Positions 52,866-61,716 of a stretch of 64,000 nt of DNA are shown here, one piece after another. The notes under the pieces are model-generated. The model was given only the letters and a program-made list of their open reading frames with translations. It was not told the DNA's origin and searched no databases. The position numbers and the translations under genes were made by a program. Origin of the DNA: Porphyromonas catoniae ATCC 51270 (GTDB taxonomy: Bacteria > Bacteroidota > Bacteroidia > Bacteroidales > Porphyromonadaceae); NCBI RefSeq assembly GCF_000565015.1, contig NZ_JDFF01000011.1:62001-126000 (forward strand). Direction: 5' to 3'. Position 1 is the stretch's first letter. The number at the start of each line of letters is the position of its first letter.

Positions 52866-54962
52866 ATGACTAATAGGACGCTTCTTTTTGCGCGCTTATT
52901 CTTAATCGGCTCCCTCGCTATGTGGGGCTGTGCCAACCAAGGCTCTCCCGAGGGAGGTCCCTATGATACAGAGCCACCGAGGCTCGTGAGTGCCTCTCCA
53001 CAGATGAAGGCGACCGAGGTAAAAGACCGACGCTTCGTCCTGCACTTTGATGAATATATCAAGCTCAGCTCCGAGCAGGATAAGATTATTGTTTCCCCCC
53101 CACAGCTTCAGCCTGCTCGCATTACCGCTAATGGGAAGAGTGTGACTATCCACCTAGAGGATACGCTCAAAAAGGATGTGACCTATGGCTTCTACTTCGG
53201 TGATGCCATCTCTGACAATAACGAGGACAATCCCTTAGAGGACTTTGGCTACCTAGTCTCTACGGGCAAGCATATTGACTCGATGCAGCTCTCGGGGCAA
53301 GTTGTGGATGCCTTGACCTATGAGCCTGTGGCAGATTTGCTCGTCGGGGCACACTATGCCTCCTCGCTGACAGATAGTACCCTCTCTCGGGAGCTCTTCC
53401 CATTCGTCTCAAAGACCAACAAAATGGGGCATTTCACCATGCGAGGTCTCCCCGATACGACTTACCAAGTCTTTGCGACGAAGGATAATGACCGAAACTA
53501 CAAGTACAACGAGAAGAGTGAAGGGATAGCTTTCAATCGAACCAACTACCGCACGTCACTCCGTGACAGCATGCGTACCGATACCATTCGTATCGACTCC
53601 ATTGTGCGGCGTGACACACTCCATCGGGATTCACTTGTCACCTATCCCCATACTTATTATTTCCCCAATGATATAGCACTGCGCTACTCGGTACCGACAC
53701 AGGTACGAGAGGGGGTAGAGCGTCATAGCCGACCCGATAGCCTAATCTGTCGTATTGAGTTCTTGGCTGAGCCCAAGCGAATACCACATCTTCGCTCGCT
53801 GGATCGTCCCATGAAGGCGGACAGCACAATCTACTGGGCGACGGCCAAAGGGCGTGTCGTAGACTATTGGCTCAGAGATAAAGAATTGATAGCTCAAGAC
53901 TCCGTGCGCTTCATCCTCACCTACCCGAAGACCGATTCCCTTATGGCCGTACATGAGGTAACGGATACCCTTACCTTCTTGCGACCAAAAGTCCGAACAG
54001 AGCGAAAGGCCAAGAAGGGGGAAGTAGAGAAATCGCCTCTGCACCTTGCCTTCTCAGCTGCGAAGGGCATCCAAGCTGAGACCCCTAAGGATAGTCTTGT
54101 CCTCACGGCGTCTCGTCCGCTCGCCCCCTTCCGTCAAGAGGTAATCCACCTAGAGGCAACCACCGACTCTGTTTACAAGCCTCTCTCCTTCACCCTCCGC
54201 CAGGATAGTCTCGACCGATTACGCTATGAAGTACTCTTCGCCCGTGCCTATGGAGGGAAATACCGGATACGAATAGACTCTGCAGCCCTACAGGATCTCT
54301 ATGGAGCGCCCTCCGATTCTGTTGCCTTTGCCCAGTCGGTACAGGAGGAGAAAGAGCTGGGGCATCTCGTCGTCACACTCCAAGGGGTGAAGGAGCATGC
54401 CCTCGTACAGCTCCTCGACAAGAGTGACGCTGTGCTATCGGCCCAGCTCGCCCATGTTGTCTCCTCACCTACCCCACAGAGAGCTACCGACTCCCTCTCC
54501 ACTGCGTCGGAGACTACTGACCCTATGCTAGAGACCCTCCTCAAGCAACAGAGGGGGAACGCTCAGACTGCATCAAAGCTCCCCGACACCACACGCCTCG
54601 CTCCTCCCGATACTGAACGCCCCGACACCCTTCTCAAGGTCCCCGTAGAGCAGTGTCAGGTTTCGTTCCGCGATCTAAAACCCGGCGACTACTATCTACG
54701 TCTCATCATTGACACAGATGAGAGTGGGGACTTTACCCCTGGTGACTATCCCAAGCAAGACCCCGAGGAGGTTTACTATTGTCCTGCGACCTTTGCCATC
54801 AAAAAGGGGTTCACGACCGAGGAGCGCTGGGACATCCATGCGGTATCCCCCTTCTCGGCTAAACCCGAAGCTCTGCGCAAAACCAAGCCAGAGGAGGGGA
54901 AGAAGAAGCGAGAGGACAAGAATATTGAGTACTACAAACGCTGGGGTAAAAAGAAAAAATAG
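52866..54962 (+). CDS. Big_5 (Ig-like) domain lipoprotein
   Basis: A 698-residue lipoprotein. The first usable ATG is 52866 (52863 is TTG), giving MTNRTLLFARLFLIGSLAMWGC with a lipobox, then GSPEGGPYDTEPPRLVSASP, the standard opening of Bacteroidota Big_5 Ig-like proteins. Residues 30-135 form that domain (FDEYIKLSS, VTYGFYFGDAI). A carboxypeptidase-like domain follows at about 138-215 (SGQVVDALTYEPVADLLVGA). The C-terminal 100 residues include FRDLKPGDYYLRLIID and a very basic tail of repeated KK. The function is unknown; members are found in the outer envelope. It may share the tsaE transcript, though a 64-nt gap precedes it. Confidence 0.85.
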   Translation: MTNRTLLFARLFLIGSLAMWGCANQGSPEGGPYDTEPPRLVSASPQMKATEVKDRRFVLHFDEYIKLSSEQDKIIVSPPQLQPARITANGKSVTIHLEDTLKKDVTYGFYFGDAISDNNEDNPLEDFGYLVSTGKHIDSMQLSGQVVDALTYEPVADLLVGAHYASSLTDSTLSRELFPFVSKTNKMGHFTMRGLPDTTYQVFATKDNDRNYKYNEKSEGIAFNRTNYRTSLRDSMRTDTIRIDSIVRRDTLHRDSLVTYPHTYYFPNDIALRYSVPTQVREGVERHSRPDSLICRIEFLAEPKRIPHLRSLDRPMKADSTIYWATAKGRVVDYWLRDKELIAQDSVRFILTYPKTDSLMAVHEVTDTLTFLRPKVRTERKAKKGEVEKSPLHLAFSAAKGIQAETPKDSLVLTASRPLAPFRQEVIHLEATTDSVYKPLSFTLRQDSLDRLRYEVLFARAYGGKYRIRIDSAALQDLYGAPSDSVAFAQSVQEEKELGHLVVTLQGVKEHALVQLLDKSDAVLSAQLAHVVSSPTPQRATDSLSTASETTDPMLETLLKQQRGNAQTASKLPDTTRLAPPDTERPDTLLKVPVEQCQVSFRDLKPGDYYLRLIIDTDESGDFTPGDYPKQDPEEVYYCPATFAIKKGFTTEERWDIHAVSPFSAKPEALRKTKPEEGKKKREDKNIEYYKRWGKKKK

Positions 54963-55026
54963 GTCCTCGGCCCACTACGGCTCATCACTCTTTAACTCAT
55001 CCGAGCGACAGCCTCCCTACTCTAAG

Positions 55027-55053
55027 CGTACCTGTACCACCCGTACCGGTACG
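55027..55053 (+). terminator. Terminator after the Big_5 gene
   Basis: CGTACC (55027-55032) pairs with GGTACG (55048-55053) with an inner GTAC/GTAC pair, followed by TTTTTCTTTT. Confidence 0.75.
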
Positions 55054-55245
55054 TTTTTCTTTTGTCCTAACCGAACCCTTCCTTCTCCCTATCCATCTAG
55101 CTCCCTCCTGCATCATGAGGGGATAAAAGCTCCAAGTAGCGGAAGGTAAGATCACCCTTTATCACCTACCCTAAGCCCCTCGACCAACACCAACGCAAGC
55201 CTCTATACCACAACAATTTACACACCGACAAAAACACAAAACAAT

Positions 55246-55352
55246 GAGTTACCACAACTCGCTGAAACAAGTTACCATAACTCGTCTCAGAGACTTACCA
55301 TAACTCGTCGGAGCGAGTTACCATAACTTATTCTGACGACTTATGGCAACTC
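55246..55352. repeat. Palindromic 23-nt tandem array, family A, copy 3
   Basis: Five 15-nt units start at 55246, 55269, 55292, 55315 and 55338, exactly 23 nt apart. Centres are CCA four times, then TGG, the same order as copy 1. The sequence GTATA occurs 24 nt after the last unit, as in copy 1. No terminal inverted repeat like those of copies 1 and 2 is seen. Confidence 0.9.
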
Positions 55353-55583
55353 GTTGACCGCTCTATTTCAACACAGTATAACCACCTCTATATCAACTAC
55401 AATCCAGGCAACCTAGGAGCAATATGCATCACCTACCCTAGCAGATAGTGACCATGCTCATATCCCGTGGTGACTCCATGAGGTTAAAGGACGTAGACTT
55501 CAGTAAGAGGTATTCGCTCTAAAGCTCTGTGAGGATTAGGGGAGATTTGAGGCAAACATAGGTAGCCCTTCGGGTAAACAGGC

Positions 55584-55591
55584 TATATTTG
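55584..55591 (+). promoter_or_regulatory. -7 element of the hydrolase gene
   Basis: TATATTTG fits TAnnTTTG, 38 nt before the ATG at 55630. It overlaps the GTG at 55591, which rules that codon out as the start if the promoter is real. Confidence 0.55.
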
Positions 55592-55629
55592 TGAAGAGAA
55601 AATCTTTTCACATCAGTACAATACACTTC

Positions 55630-57030
55630 ATGATAACTAGGCTCTTCCCCTTGATGGCTGTTACCCTAGCCCTCGCCACCAGTTGTGGTAGCTCAAAAGG
55701 AAACACGTCAATCACACCCTCTACCCCACACAAAACAGCAGATGTAGCCTCTATACAAGCGTATTTCAGGGCATCTCTTGCTAGCCCAAGACAGACTTTA
55801 CCTAGCCCTCCGAGTGGGATAATTGCGTCATCACAGCTGGAGGCTGCACGTAAGACGCTTTGGGCGGAGTGGCAAAAGGCTAATCAAGCAACAAAGGGAA
55901 ATAAGCTCCCAGCACCCTCACCAATCGCTCCTCAAATGCCCAGCTCCGTATGGGCGCTGCCTGATGAGACGGGGACAGAGGGCACCTTCACCGCTCACAT
56001 GCCCTTCTACTATGGCTATAAGGGTGAACGCCCCAGTTCGGGCTATCCTCTTTTCCTCTATCTACACGGCTCAGGGGCAAAGGACGCAGAATGGCAGAAC
56101 GGTAAAGCCTTTGCGGGGCATTTTAAGGATGGGCCTTCAATGTACTTTGTTCCTCAGATCCCGAATGAGGGTTCACTCTACCGCTGGTGGCAACGCTCCA
56201 AGCTTGAGGCTTGGGATACACTCCTTCGTGAGGCATTCCTCACAGGGCAGATTGACCCCTTGCGTATCTACTTCTTCGGCATCTCGGAGGGCGGATATGG
56301 CTCTCAACGCTTGGCATCGTATTATGCTGACTATCTAGCTGGTGCAGGGCCTATGGCAGGGGGAGAACCCCTGATCAACGCACCAGTGGAGAACTGCCAG
56401 CATATCGCCTTCACCCTACGTACGGGGGAGCAGGATCGGATGTTTCATCGTGATGAACTCACCCGTATCACAAAAGAAGCATTCGAGGCACAGCAACGGT
56501 TATTTCCTAATGACTATCAGCATTGGATCGAGCTTATCCCAGGGCAGGGACATGCAATACCCTACGAACCAACCACACCCTGGCTCTTGGGCTATAAGCG
56601 CAATCCTCAGCCCAAGAGCGTTCATTGGGAGGACTTCCCCGTGGATGGTATATACCGCCGAGGCTTCTACAACCTAGAGCCCCTTGTGCGCCCTCAGGGA
56701 ACAGAGCGAGTCTACTATGAGGAGCAAATCGAGGGCAATACCATCACCCTCCGGGTACGCTCCGTGCAGTACAAGCCAACGCAGTACAGCCCTCATTGGA
56801 GCTTCCCCATGCGCTATGACAAGACCTATGCACCTATAACCGGGGGGAAGCTACGCCTCTACCTCAGCGAGGAGCTCATCAATCTCTCCCAACCTATCCG
56901 TGTGGTACTAAACGGGAAAGAGGTCTACAACGCTCGAGCATCTGCTCATTGGCAAGCCCTCGCTACCAGCTGTGTGGCGTTCGGTGATCCACTACGTCTC
57001 TTCCCCATCGCTCTTGAGCTTAGCTACTAA
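55630..57030 (+). CDS. Alpha/beta-hydrolase lipoprotein
   Basis: A 466-residue lipoprotein hydrolase. MITRLFPLMAVTLALATSC carries the lipobox (Cys19). The alpha/beta-hydrolase part has an oxyanion-loop LYLHGSGAK, the nucleophile elbow FFGISEGGYGSQ (Ser219) and GQGHAIPY with the probable catalytic His. A C-terminal domain of about 120 residues is strand-rich (RKLRLYLSEELINLSQPIRVVLNG-like layout) and may bind the substrate. This resembles esterases and S9-type peptidases of the phospholipase/carboxylesterase kind; a substrate cannot be named. It is monocistronic with its own promoter. Confidence 0.8.
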   Translation: MITRLFPLMAVTLALATSCGSSKGNTSITPSTPHKTADVASIQAYFRASLASPRQTLPSPPSGIIASSQLEAARKTLWAEWQKANQATKGNKLPAPSPIAPQMPSSVWALPDETGTEGTFTAHMPFYYGYKGERPSSGYPLFLYLHGSGAKDAEWQNGKAFAGHFKDGPSMYFVPQIPNEGSLYRWWQRSKLEAWDTLLREAFLTGQIDPLRIYFFGISEGGYGSQRLASYYADYLAGAGPMAGGEPLINAPVENCQHIAFTLRTGEQDRMFHRDELTRITKEAFEAQQRLFPNDYQHWIELIPGQGHAIPYEPTTPWLLGYKRNPQPKSVHWEDFPVDGIYRRGFYNLEPLVRPQGTERVYYEEQIEGNTITLRVRSVQYKPTQYSPHWSFPMRYDKTYAPITGGKLRLYLSEELINLSQPIRVVLNGKEVYNARASAHWQALATSCVAFGDPLRLFPIALELSY

Positions 57031-57191
57031 CTCATCCCCCAGCTCATCAGCACCTCCCCACCCAAAAGGTGAGATACAAGTGGCTCCAGTCGGGATATAG
57101 TCACCTTGGGCTAAAGCTATGGAAAGCTAAGACACCTCTAGCCTCCCAGCATCAAGAGGGTAGGGAGACAGCCAGATATGGGCTTTTGTAT

Positions 57192-57222
57192 TTGCTTATT
57201 AGGCAAAGTATTCGTAATTTTG
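57192..57222 (+). promoter_or_regulatory. Promoter of rpsU
   Basis: TTG (57192-57194), 20 nt, TAATTTTG (57215-57222), 70 nt before the ATG. Both elements fit the consensus. Confidence 0.75.
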
Positions 57223-57291
57223 CGCACTCATCAAGAGTTACATAGCTGGTATCCAAGCAAACGATAACAACAAAAGATAAGACAAAGAATT

Positions 57292-57486
57292 ATGATCGTA
57301 GTTCCAGTAAAAGAGGGCGAAAACATCGAAAAGGCTCTAAGAAGGTTCAAAAGAAAGTTTGAGAAGACTGGTGCTGTACGCGCTCTGCGTGCACGTCAGG
57401 CATTCATCAAGCCCTCTGTAGCACGCCGCAAGAAGATGGAGAAAGCCGTCTACGTCAAGCAGCTACAGCAGTCCGAAGAGCAATAG
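57292..57486 (+). CDS. rpsU: 30S ribosomal protein S21
   Basis: A 64-residue basic protein of the small ribosomal subunit, near the anti-Shine-Dalgarno region. MIVVPVKEGENIEKALRRFK is the standard start, and FEKTGAVRALRARQAFIKPS follows. It stands alone, as is usual in Bacteroidota, with a well-formed promoter and a downstream terminator. Confidence 0.96.
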   Translation: MIVVPVKEGENIEKALRRFKRKFEKTGAVRALRARQAFIKPSVARRKKMEKAVYVKQLQQSEEQ

Positions 57487-57632
57487 TAGTAACATGCCTC
57501 TATGGGCATGTCAGTCGTTTCGTATCTAGCACTCTCCCTTCCTTCTCCCTACCGAGATAAGTGAGCGTATAGTACAAGCCCTTCCTTACGTGGCTACCCC
57601 ATCATAGGCTATAACAATAGCCATTTAGATAT

Positions 57633-57673
57633 AAAGACTGCGCCCTGAGCATATACGCTGGGGCGCAGTCTTT
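57633..57673 (+). terminator. Terminator after rpsU
   Basis: AAAGACTGCGCCC pairs with GGGCGCAGTCTTT (13 bp, 15-nt loop), followed by GTTTGAT. Confidence 0.8.
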
Positions 57674-57836
57674 GTTTGATATAGCTCCCCAAGACTAGTG
57701 GGCAAGGTCATGAGGAGCGATTGTCACACCTCCGTTTTGCAAGGAGCAAAGAGCGAATGAACAAAGCTCTGGTAACCCCATTTTCTGACTGAAGACTACT
57801 TTCCCCTCTTTGCTAGGAAAGTTCATGATATCTTAC

Positions 57837-57844
57837 TACCTTTG
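57837..57844 (+). promoter_or_regulatory. -7 element of gcvT
   Basis: TACCTTTG fits TAnnTTTG, 43 nt before the ATG at 57888. It lies within the longer open frame and supports the later start. Confidence 0.55.
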
Positions 57845-57887
57845 GCATACACAAGTACAACTACAAACGACTAAGTACATAGACAAC

Positions 57888-58982
57888 ATGAAGACAACTC
57901 CATTCACGGCCATTCACAAGGCACTGGGAGCAAAGATGCACGAGTTCGCAGGCTATGACATGCCTATCGAGTACAGCACAGGGATCATCGATGAGCACAT
58001 GACAGTTGTCAAGGGCGTTGGCGTCTTTGACGTGTCCCACATGGGTGAGTTCTGGGTCAAAGGGCCAAAAGCATTACAATTCGTACAAGACATAACTAGC
58101 AACGATGCAGCCAAGCTAAAGGTCGGAGACATCCAGTACACCTGCTTCCCCAATGCTGACGGAGGTATCGTTGATGACCTGCTCGTCTATCACTACGAGG
58201 AAGAGAAATATCTACTGGTAGTCAATGCTGCGAATATCGATAAAGACTGGGCATGGTGTCAGGCACACAATGCCGTAGGGGCAGAGCTAGAGAATAGCTC
58301 AGACAATGTAGCACAGCTCGCCATACAAGGCCCTCTCGCTACACAGGTACTGCAGCGTCTCACCTCGGTCAATCTTTCAGAGATCCCTTACTATACCTTC
58401 AAGGTCGGTGAGTTCGCTGGTTGCCCAGACGTTATCTTATCCAACACAGGTTACACAGGTGCTGGAGGCTTCGAGCTCTACTTCTATCCCCAGTATGGAG
58501 AGAAGATATGGAATGCGATCTTCGAAGCAGGTAAACCTGAGGGTATTCGCCCCATAGGTCTTGGAGCACGTGATACGCTACGTCTAGAGATGGGCTTTTG
58601 TCTCTATGGCAACGACATCACAGACAAGACATCTCCACTAGAGGCAGGTCTGGGATGGATCACCAAGTTCAAAGACGATAAGAATTTCCCCAGCAAGGCA
58701 TTCCTAGAGCAACAGAAGGCAGAAGGAGTCACACGCAAGCTCATTGCATTCCGCCTCAAAGACAAGGGCATCCCTCGTTCACACTACGAGATAGCAGACG
58801 CTGAAGGGAATGTGATAGGAGAAGTGACCTCTGGCACTATGTCTCCCACACTCAAGGTCGGTATCGGTATGGGCTATGTCAAGAAAGAGTTTGCAGCACT
58901 TGGTACTCCCATCTACATCATGGTACGAGGTAGAGGCCTCGCAGCTGAGGTCGTCAAACCACCAATGCGCTCTGCCGAATAA
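57888..58982 (+). CDS. gcvT: Aminomethyltransferase (glycine cleavage T protein)
   Basis: Transfers the methylene group of glycine to tetrahydrofolate in the glycine cleavage system. It has 364 residues from the ATG at 57888 ([20 protein letters not shown]); the frame is open 26 codons further, but that part contains the promoter. Motifs include [47 protein letters not shown] and the C-terminal [19 protein letters not shown]. Genes for the P and H proteins are not in the window, so the system is dispersed. Confidence 0.96.
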   Translation: MKTTPFTAIHKALGAKMHEFAGYDMPIEYSTGIIDEHMTVVKGVGVFDVSHMGEFWVKGPKALQFVQDITSNDAAKLKVGDIQYTCFPNADGGIVDDLLVYHYEEEKYLLVVNAANIDKDWAWCQAHNAVGAELENSSDNVAQLAIQGPLATQVLQRLTSVNLSEIPYYTFKVGEFAGCPDVILSNTGYTGAGGFELYFYPQYGEKIWNAIFEAGKPEGIRPIGLGARDTLRLEMGFCLYGNDITDKTSPLEAGLGWITKFKDDKNFPSKAFLEQQKAEGVTRKLIAFRLKDKGIPRSHYEIADAEGNVIGEVTSGTMSPTLKVGIGMGYVKKEFAALGTPIYIMVRGRGLAAEVVKPPMRSAE

Positions 58983-59015
58983 CAAGGCGTTATCATTATA
59001 CTAAACAGGATAGAA

Positions 59016-59051
59016 ACTTTCCCTGCAAGAGTAACCTCCTGCAGGGGAAGT
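59016..59051 (+). terminator. Hairpin terminator after gcvT
   Basis: ACTTTCCCTGCA pairs with TGCAGGGGAAGT (12 bp with one G-U), with an inner GAG/CTC pair; CCATTTTAG follows. Confidence 0.65.
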
Positions 59052-59231
59052 GCCATTTTAGGGGAGTGCTCCGTACCTCAAATCAAAGTCTCTGACCTAT
59101 CGTTAAGACTGTGCCTCATTCATCTATCCCTATTAAATTCGTCTTACAGCACTAAAGCTAAGCCTTCAGCATATCTTTGTGGATTCGTCTCAATAGCCCC
59201 TTCTGCATAGTACCCAAACCATGACTTTTTG

Positions 59232-59239
59232 TATCTTTG
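59232..59239 (+). promoter_or_regulatory. -7 element of the barrel gene
   Basis: TATCTTTG, 89 nt before the ATG at 59329. A second identical element at 59172-59179 may be an additional start. Confidence 0.5.
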
Positions 59240-59328
59240 CGTGATAGCGTTAGTTGCACAATGCCTCATCGGAGACACTAGACTACGCTTCTTTACCCAA
59301 GGTTTAAGAATAATATATAGCTATAGAT

Positions 59329-60027
59329 ATGAAGATACTCAAACTTTTTACCGTTGGGGCCCTACTCCTCGCAGGGATATCCTCAACACTATCTGCACAG
59401 GAGCTGGGACAGCTCCACTATCGTGTGGAGGCAGGTGCAACCCTCTCTAAAATTTCCTCACTCGGTCTAGACCACCTAGGTGACAGAGGTACGGGACTGG
59501 TAAACTTCCGTGTTGGGGGTAGTCTGGTGATGCCCTTCGAGCACACAGCCTTCTCTTTTGCTCCTGGGCTGTATCTCATCGGGCGTGGTGAAAAGCAGAG
59601 CGATGACCGCTCAGGAGGAAGACGTCCACTAGCGAAGCTTGAGACTTATGCTCTACAGATCCCACTTGACCTCTCCTTCCGCCTAATAACCTTTGCAGAA
59701 GACCACCGCATCTTCTTCAACCTTGGCCCCTACTTTGCCTATGCTGTAAGCTCCAAGCTAACACGTGGTGGCGAGGTCGTCTCTGAGAACCCAAAGGCTA
59801 AGGCGTATACAAAGAGCTACGATATGCTCTCCAATGGACACATCAAGAGGTTTGAGTTTGGGCTCCAAGCTAGTGCAATGTACCAATGGAAGCAGCTCTA
59901 CCTACGCGGTGGTATCGAAGCCAGTGCCTTCAATCAGCTAAAGCTATGGGTGCCGGGTAGTGTCGCTAAGGGCGGATCTGCCTCACGCTACATCATGAGC
60001 TACATCACCCTCGGCTACGAGTTTTAG
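59329..60027 (+). CDS. Outer-membrane beta-barrel protein (PorT/OMP-2 type)
   Basis: A 232-residue outer-membrane barrel. The signal peptide is MKILKLFTVGALLLAGISSTLSAQ. The mature part alternates hydrophobic strands and polar loops (YRVEAGATLSKIS, FSFAPGLYLIGRG, LETYALQIPLDLSFRL, IFFNLGPYFAYAV) and ends in YITLGYEF with a terminal Phe, as expected for an 8- to 10-stranded barrel. It looks like the outer membrane protein beta-barrel domain family common in Bacteroidota. The function is unknown. It has its own promoter and a strong terminator. Confidence 0.85.
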   Translation: MKILKLFTVGALLLAGISSTLSAQELGQLHYRVEAGATLSKISSLGLDHLGDRGTGLVNFRVGGSLVMPFEHTAFSFAPGLYLIGRGEKQSDDRSGGRRPLAKLETYALQIPLDLSFRLITFAEDHRIFFNLGPYFAYAVSSKLTRGGEVVSENPKAKAYTKSYDMLSNGHIKRFEFGLQASAMYQWKQLYLRGGIEASAFNQLKLWVPGSVAKGGSASRYIMSYITLGYEF

Positions 60028-60084
60028 AAGACACTCACACTCTACTTCTCCCGTTGTAAAGCGATAGAGATAAGAGACAGTAAC

Positions 60085-60127
60085 AAACCACCCGATGAGT
60101 CTTTTAGTGAGACTCATCGGGTGGTTT
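60085..60127 (+). terminator. Terminator after the barrel gene
   Basis: A perfect 18-bp stem (60085-60102 with 60110-60127), 7-nt loop, followed by TCTTTTG. Confidence 0.92.
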
Positions 60128-60254
60128 TCTTTTGAACTTCCCTCCCAACTAAATAGTGGCTCAATCTCCTTCCTTGGAGAGCTTTACTTAGCCCCCTATC
60201 ACTGAAGCAGAACTTTTACCACATGACAAGTAGAGCACACCAAATTGAGGTAAT

Positions 60255-60298
60255 AAGCAAGCCCCTATCTCTTTTTAGCTAGAGATAGGGGCTTACTT
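60255..60298 (-). terminator. Terminator of the SusD-metallopeptidase-DUF4302 operon
   Basis: An 18-bp stem with one mismatch (60255-60272 with 60281-60298) and an 8-nt loop, 67 nt after the DUF4302 stop codon. Between this and the previous hairpin (60128-60254) I see nothing. Confidence 0.75.
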
Positions 60299-60364
60299 GT
60301 CTATAGGTAGTTATTCCAATTGTACTTCCTGAAATATTTCATCCAAGCGTACTACAAATGCTGG

Positions 60365-61711
60365 CTATATATCCACCTCAAAGTAGAAGGGCTCATTCGT
60401 GGGATCTGCTACCGAACTCATTTTCTTTACCGTCTTATTCGGTATTGGATCGATCGAGAACGGAGAGTAGTAAAGGATATTCTCTAGATACCACTCAATG
60501 GCTCGACGAGAGTAAAAGTACCCATCTCCATCTTGGATTATACGAGTAATATGGACCTGATTAGGCTGTCCATAAACACTGGTATAGTCTAAGTAATAAG
60601 TCCTATAGAATGTTTTATTATTTGGATTTGGATCTGGATAGGCATACAGGGTAACCTGTGGGAGACGAGATCTTCCCCATCTCCCCATATCTGCCATAAA
60701 CCAAAATAAGGCTGGGTAGCTGTCTTGTTTCTGAATCTCCACCAAGGTCTTAAACATCTCGTGAGCCTCACTATTTGATTTATCTTCCTCAAAGGAAGCT
60801 CTTAATGAACCCTCTGTGAGGTCATACGTACCAGAGAAGACTGTAAGCGTCTGCTTCCCGTCAAGAGTCTTCACTGTTCTCTTGTCTTCGCTAAGTTCAA
60901 AGCCCTCAAACTTCTGCCCCCCTATCTCTAGAGGTGTAATGAGTTTGATTCCCTTGTCCGTATAATAGAAGGGAATATTCTCCTTGACAGCCTTGGTGGT
61001 CTTATCTTCAGCCTTCGTGTAACGTACCCATAGCTGGCGTGCATAACCAAAGATTGAGATGGAAACCTCTTTACCCCCAAGCTGTAGGGGAGAAAGAGCT
61101 TTACCCTTTAGTGCCCCTTTTATCTCCTGCGTCTTGCTTAGATAGGTAGCATAATTCGCTTTCAGGCGAGTAAGTTGCATCTTGTTCCCCGTACGGCACC
61201 CCTTGAGGTAGATGACATTCTTATCCTCACTGACTTTCTCAACGATAAACTCAAAGTCACCATTATAGCCATTGGGAAGCCCCCAGTTTGGGTTGGAGTA
61301 ATAGTGCAGAGGCCTGCTGAAAGTATCAAACGTGAGGCGAAGCCCCGAGTTATGCGAGAAATGATAATTCGAGGTAAACTCCGTCTGGTATATCTGCTTT
61401 GTACCAGCCCCTGGGTTCTTAGGGTCATTGGGCACAGTTACCATCTCGCCATATTCCTCTGATGCAACTACCACATCCTTGTCTGACGTAAACTTCATAG
61501 AGAGATTGATTCCTCCATGATTCCCTTCATCGGGGATAAGGACGAGCGACCAACCATGCTGACTAGAGCGTAGGATATTGGAGACATCCTTCTCCTCTTG
61601 GGTCATCGCTGTCGAGGCATAGTTGCTACCACTAGGCATCTCCTCGTACTGACTACATGCACCAAGACCGAGAGCTAGGGCCAGAGACCATATATAATGA
61701 TTGTAACGCAT
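60365..61711 (-). CDS. DUF4302-family lipoprotein
   Basis: A 448-residue lipoprotein with lipobox LALGLGAC (Cys19). Features that fit my memory of DUF4302 are an N-terminal helix with NILRSSQHGWSLVLIPDE, then LSMKFTSDKDVVV, and a long all-beta body with LRLTFDTFSRPLHYY. DUF4302 is found in SusCD-type loci together with a zinc metallopeptidase, and this gene is 5 nt after that gene. It is the last gene of the operon in this window. The function is unknown, but a surface partner of the SusD protein is likely. Confidence 0.75.
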   Translation of the reverse strand: MRYNHYIWSLALALGLGACSQYEEMPSGSNYASTAMTQEEKDVSNILRSSQHGWSLVLIPDEGNHGGINLSMKFTSDKDVVVASEEYGEMVTVPNDPKNPGAGTKQIYQTEFTSNYHFSHNSGLRLTFDTFSRPLHYYSNPNWGLPNGYNGDFEFIVEKVSEDKNVIYLKGCRTGNKMQLTRLKANYATYLSKTQEIKGALKGKALSPLQLGGKEVSISIFGYARQLWVRYTKAEDKTTKAVKENIPFYYTDKGIKLITPLEIGGQKFEGFELSEDKRTVKTLDGKQTLTVFSGTYDLTEGSLRASFEEDKSNSEAHEMFKTLVEIQKQDSYPALFWFMADMGRWGRSRLPQVTLYAYPDPNPNNKTFYRTYYLDYTSVYGQPNQVHITRIIQDGDGYFYSRRAIEWYLENILYYSPFSIDPIPNKTVKKMSSVADPTNEPFYFEVDI

Positions 61712-61716
61712 AGTTA

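Larger units (their letters stand above)
54963..55629. other. 667-bp intergenic region
   Basis: Contains the terminator of the Big_5 gene (55027-55053), a 23-nt array (55246-55352) between two 8-bp direct repeats (CCTCTATA at 55200-55207 and 55385-55392), and the -7 element of the next gene (55584-55591). Nothing else is seen. Confidence 0.65.
57487..57887. other. 401-bp intergenic region between rpsU and gcvT
   Basis: Has a weak hairpin after rpsU (ACATGCC/GGCATGT, 57492-57511), a small GGCTAT/ATAGCC hairpin (57607-57622), an intrinsic terminator (57633-57673) and the gcvT -7 element. I looked for a glycine riboswitch and did not recognise one. Confidence 0.6.
58983..59328. other. 346-bp intergenic region between gcvT and the barrel gene
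   Basis: Contains the gcvT terminator (59016-59051) and two TATCTTTG elements on the plus strand (59172-59179 and 59232-59239). No array or gene is seen. Confidence 0.6.

Noticed and set aside
54709-55149. A 146-residue open frame running past the end of the Big_5 gene
   Set aside because: It begins inside the Big_5 gene in another frame and crosses an intrinsic terminator; the peptide is low-complexity and rich in Pro, Ser and Arg.
55823-56338. A 171-residue open frame on the plus strand
   Set aside because: It overlaps the alpha/beta-hydrolase gene in another frame; the hydrolase frame has the signal peptide and the catalytic motifs.
57674-57887. Glycine riboswitch upstream of gcvT
   Set aside because: No recognisable aptamer core; the region only shows a terminator and a -7 element.
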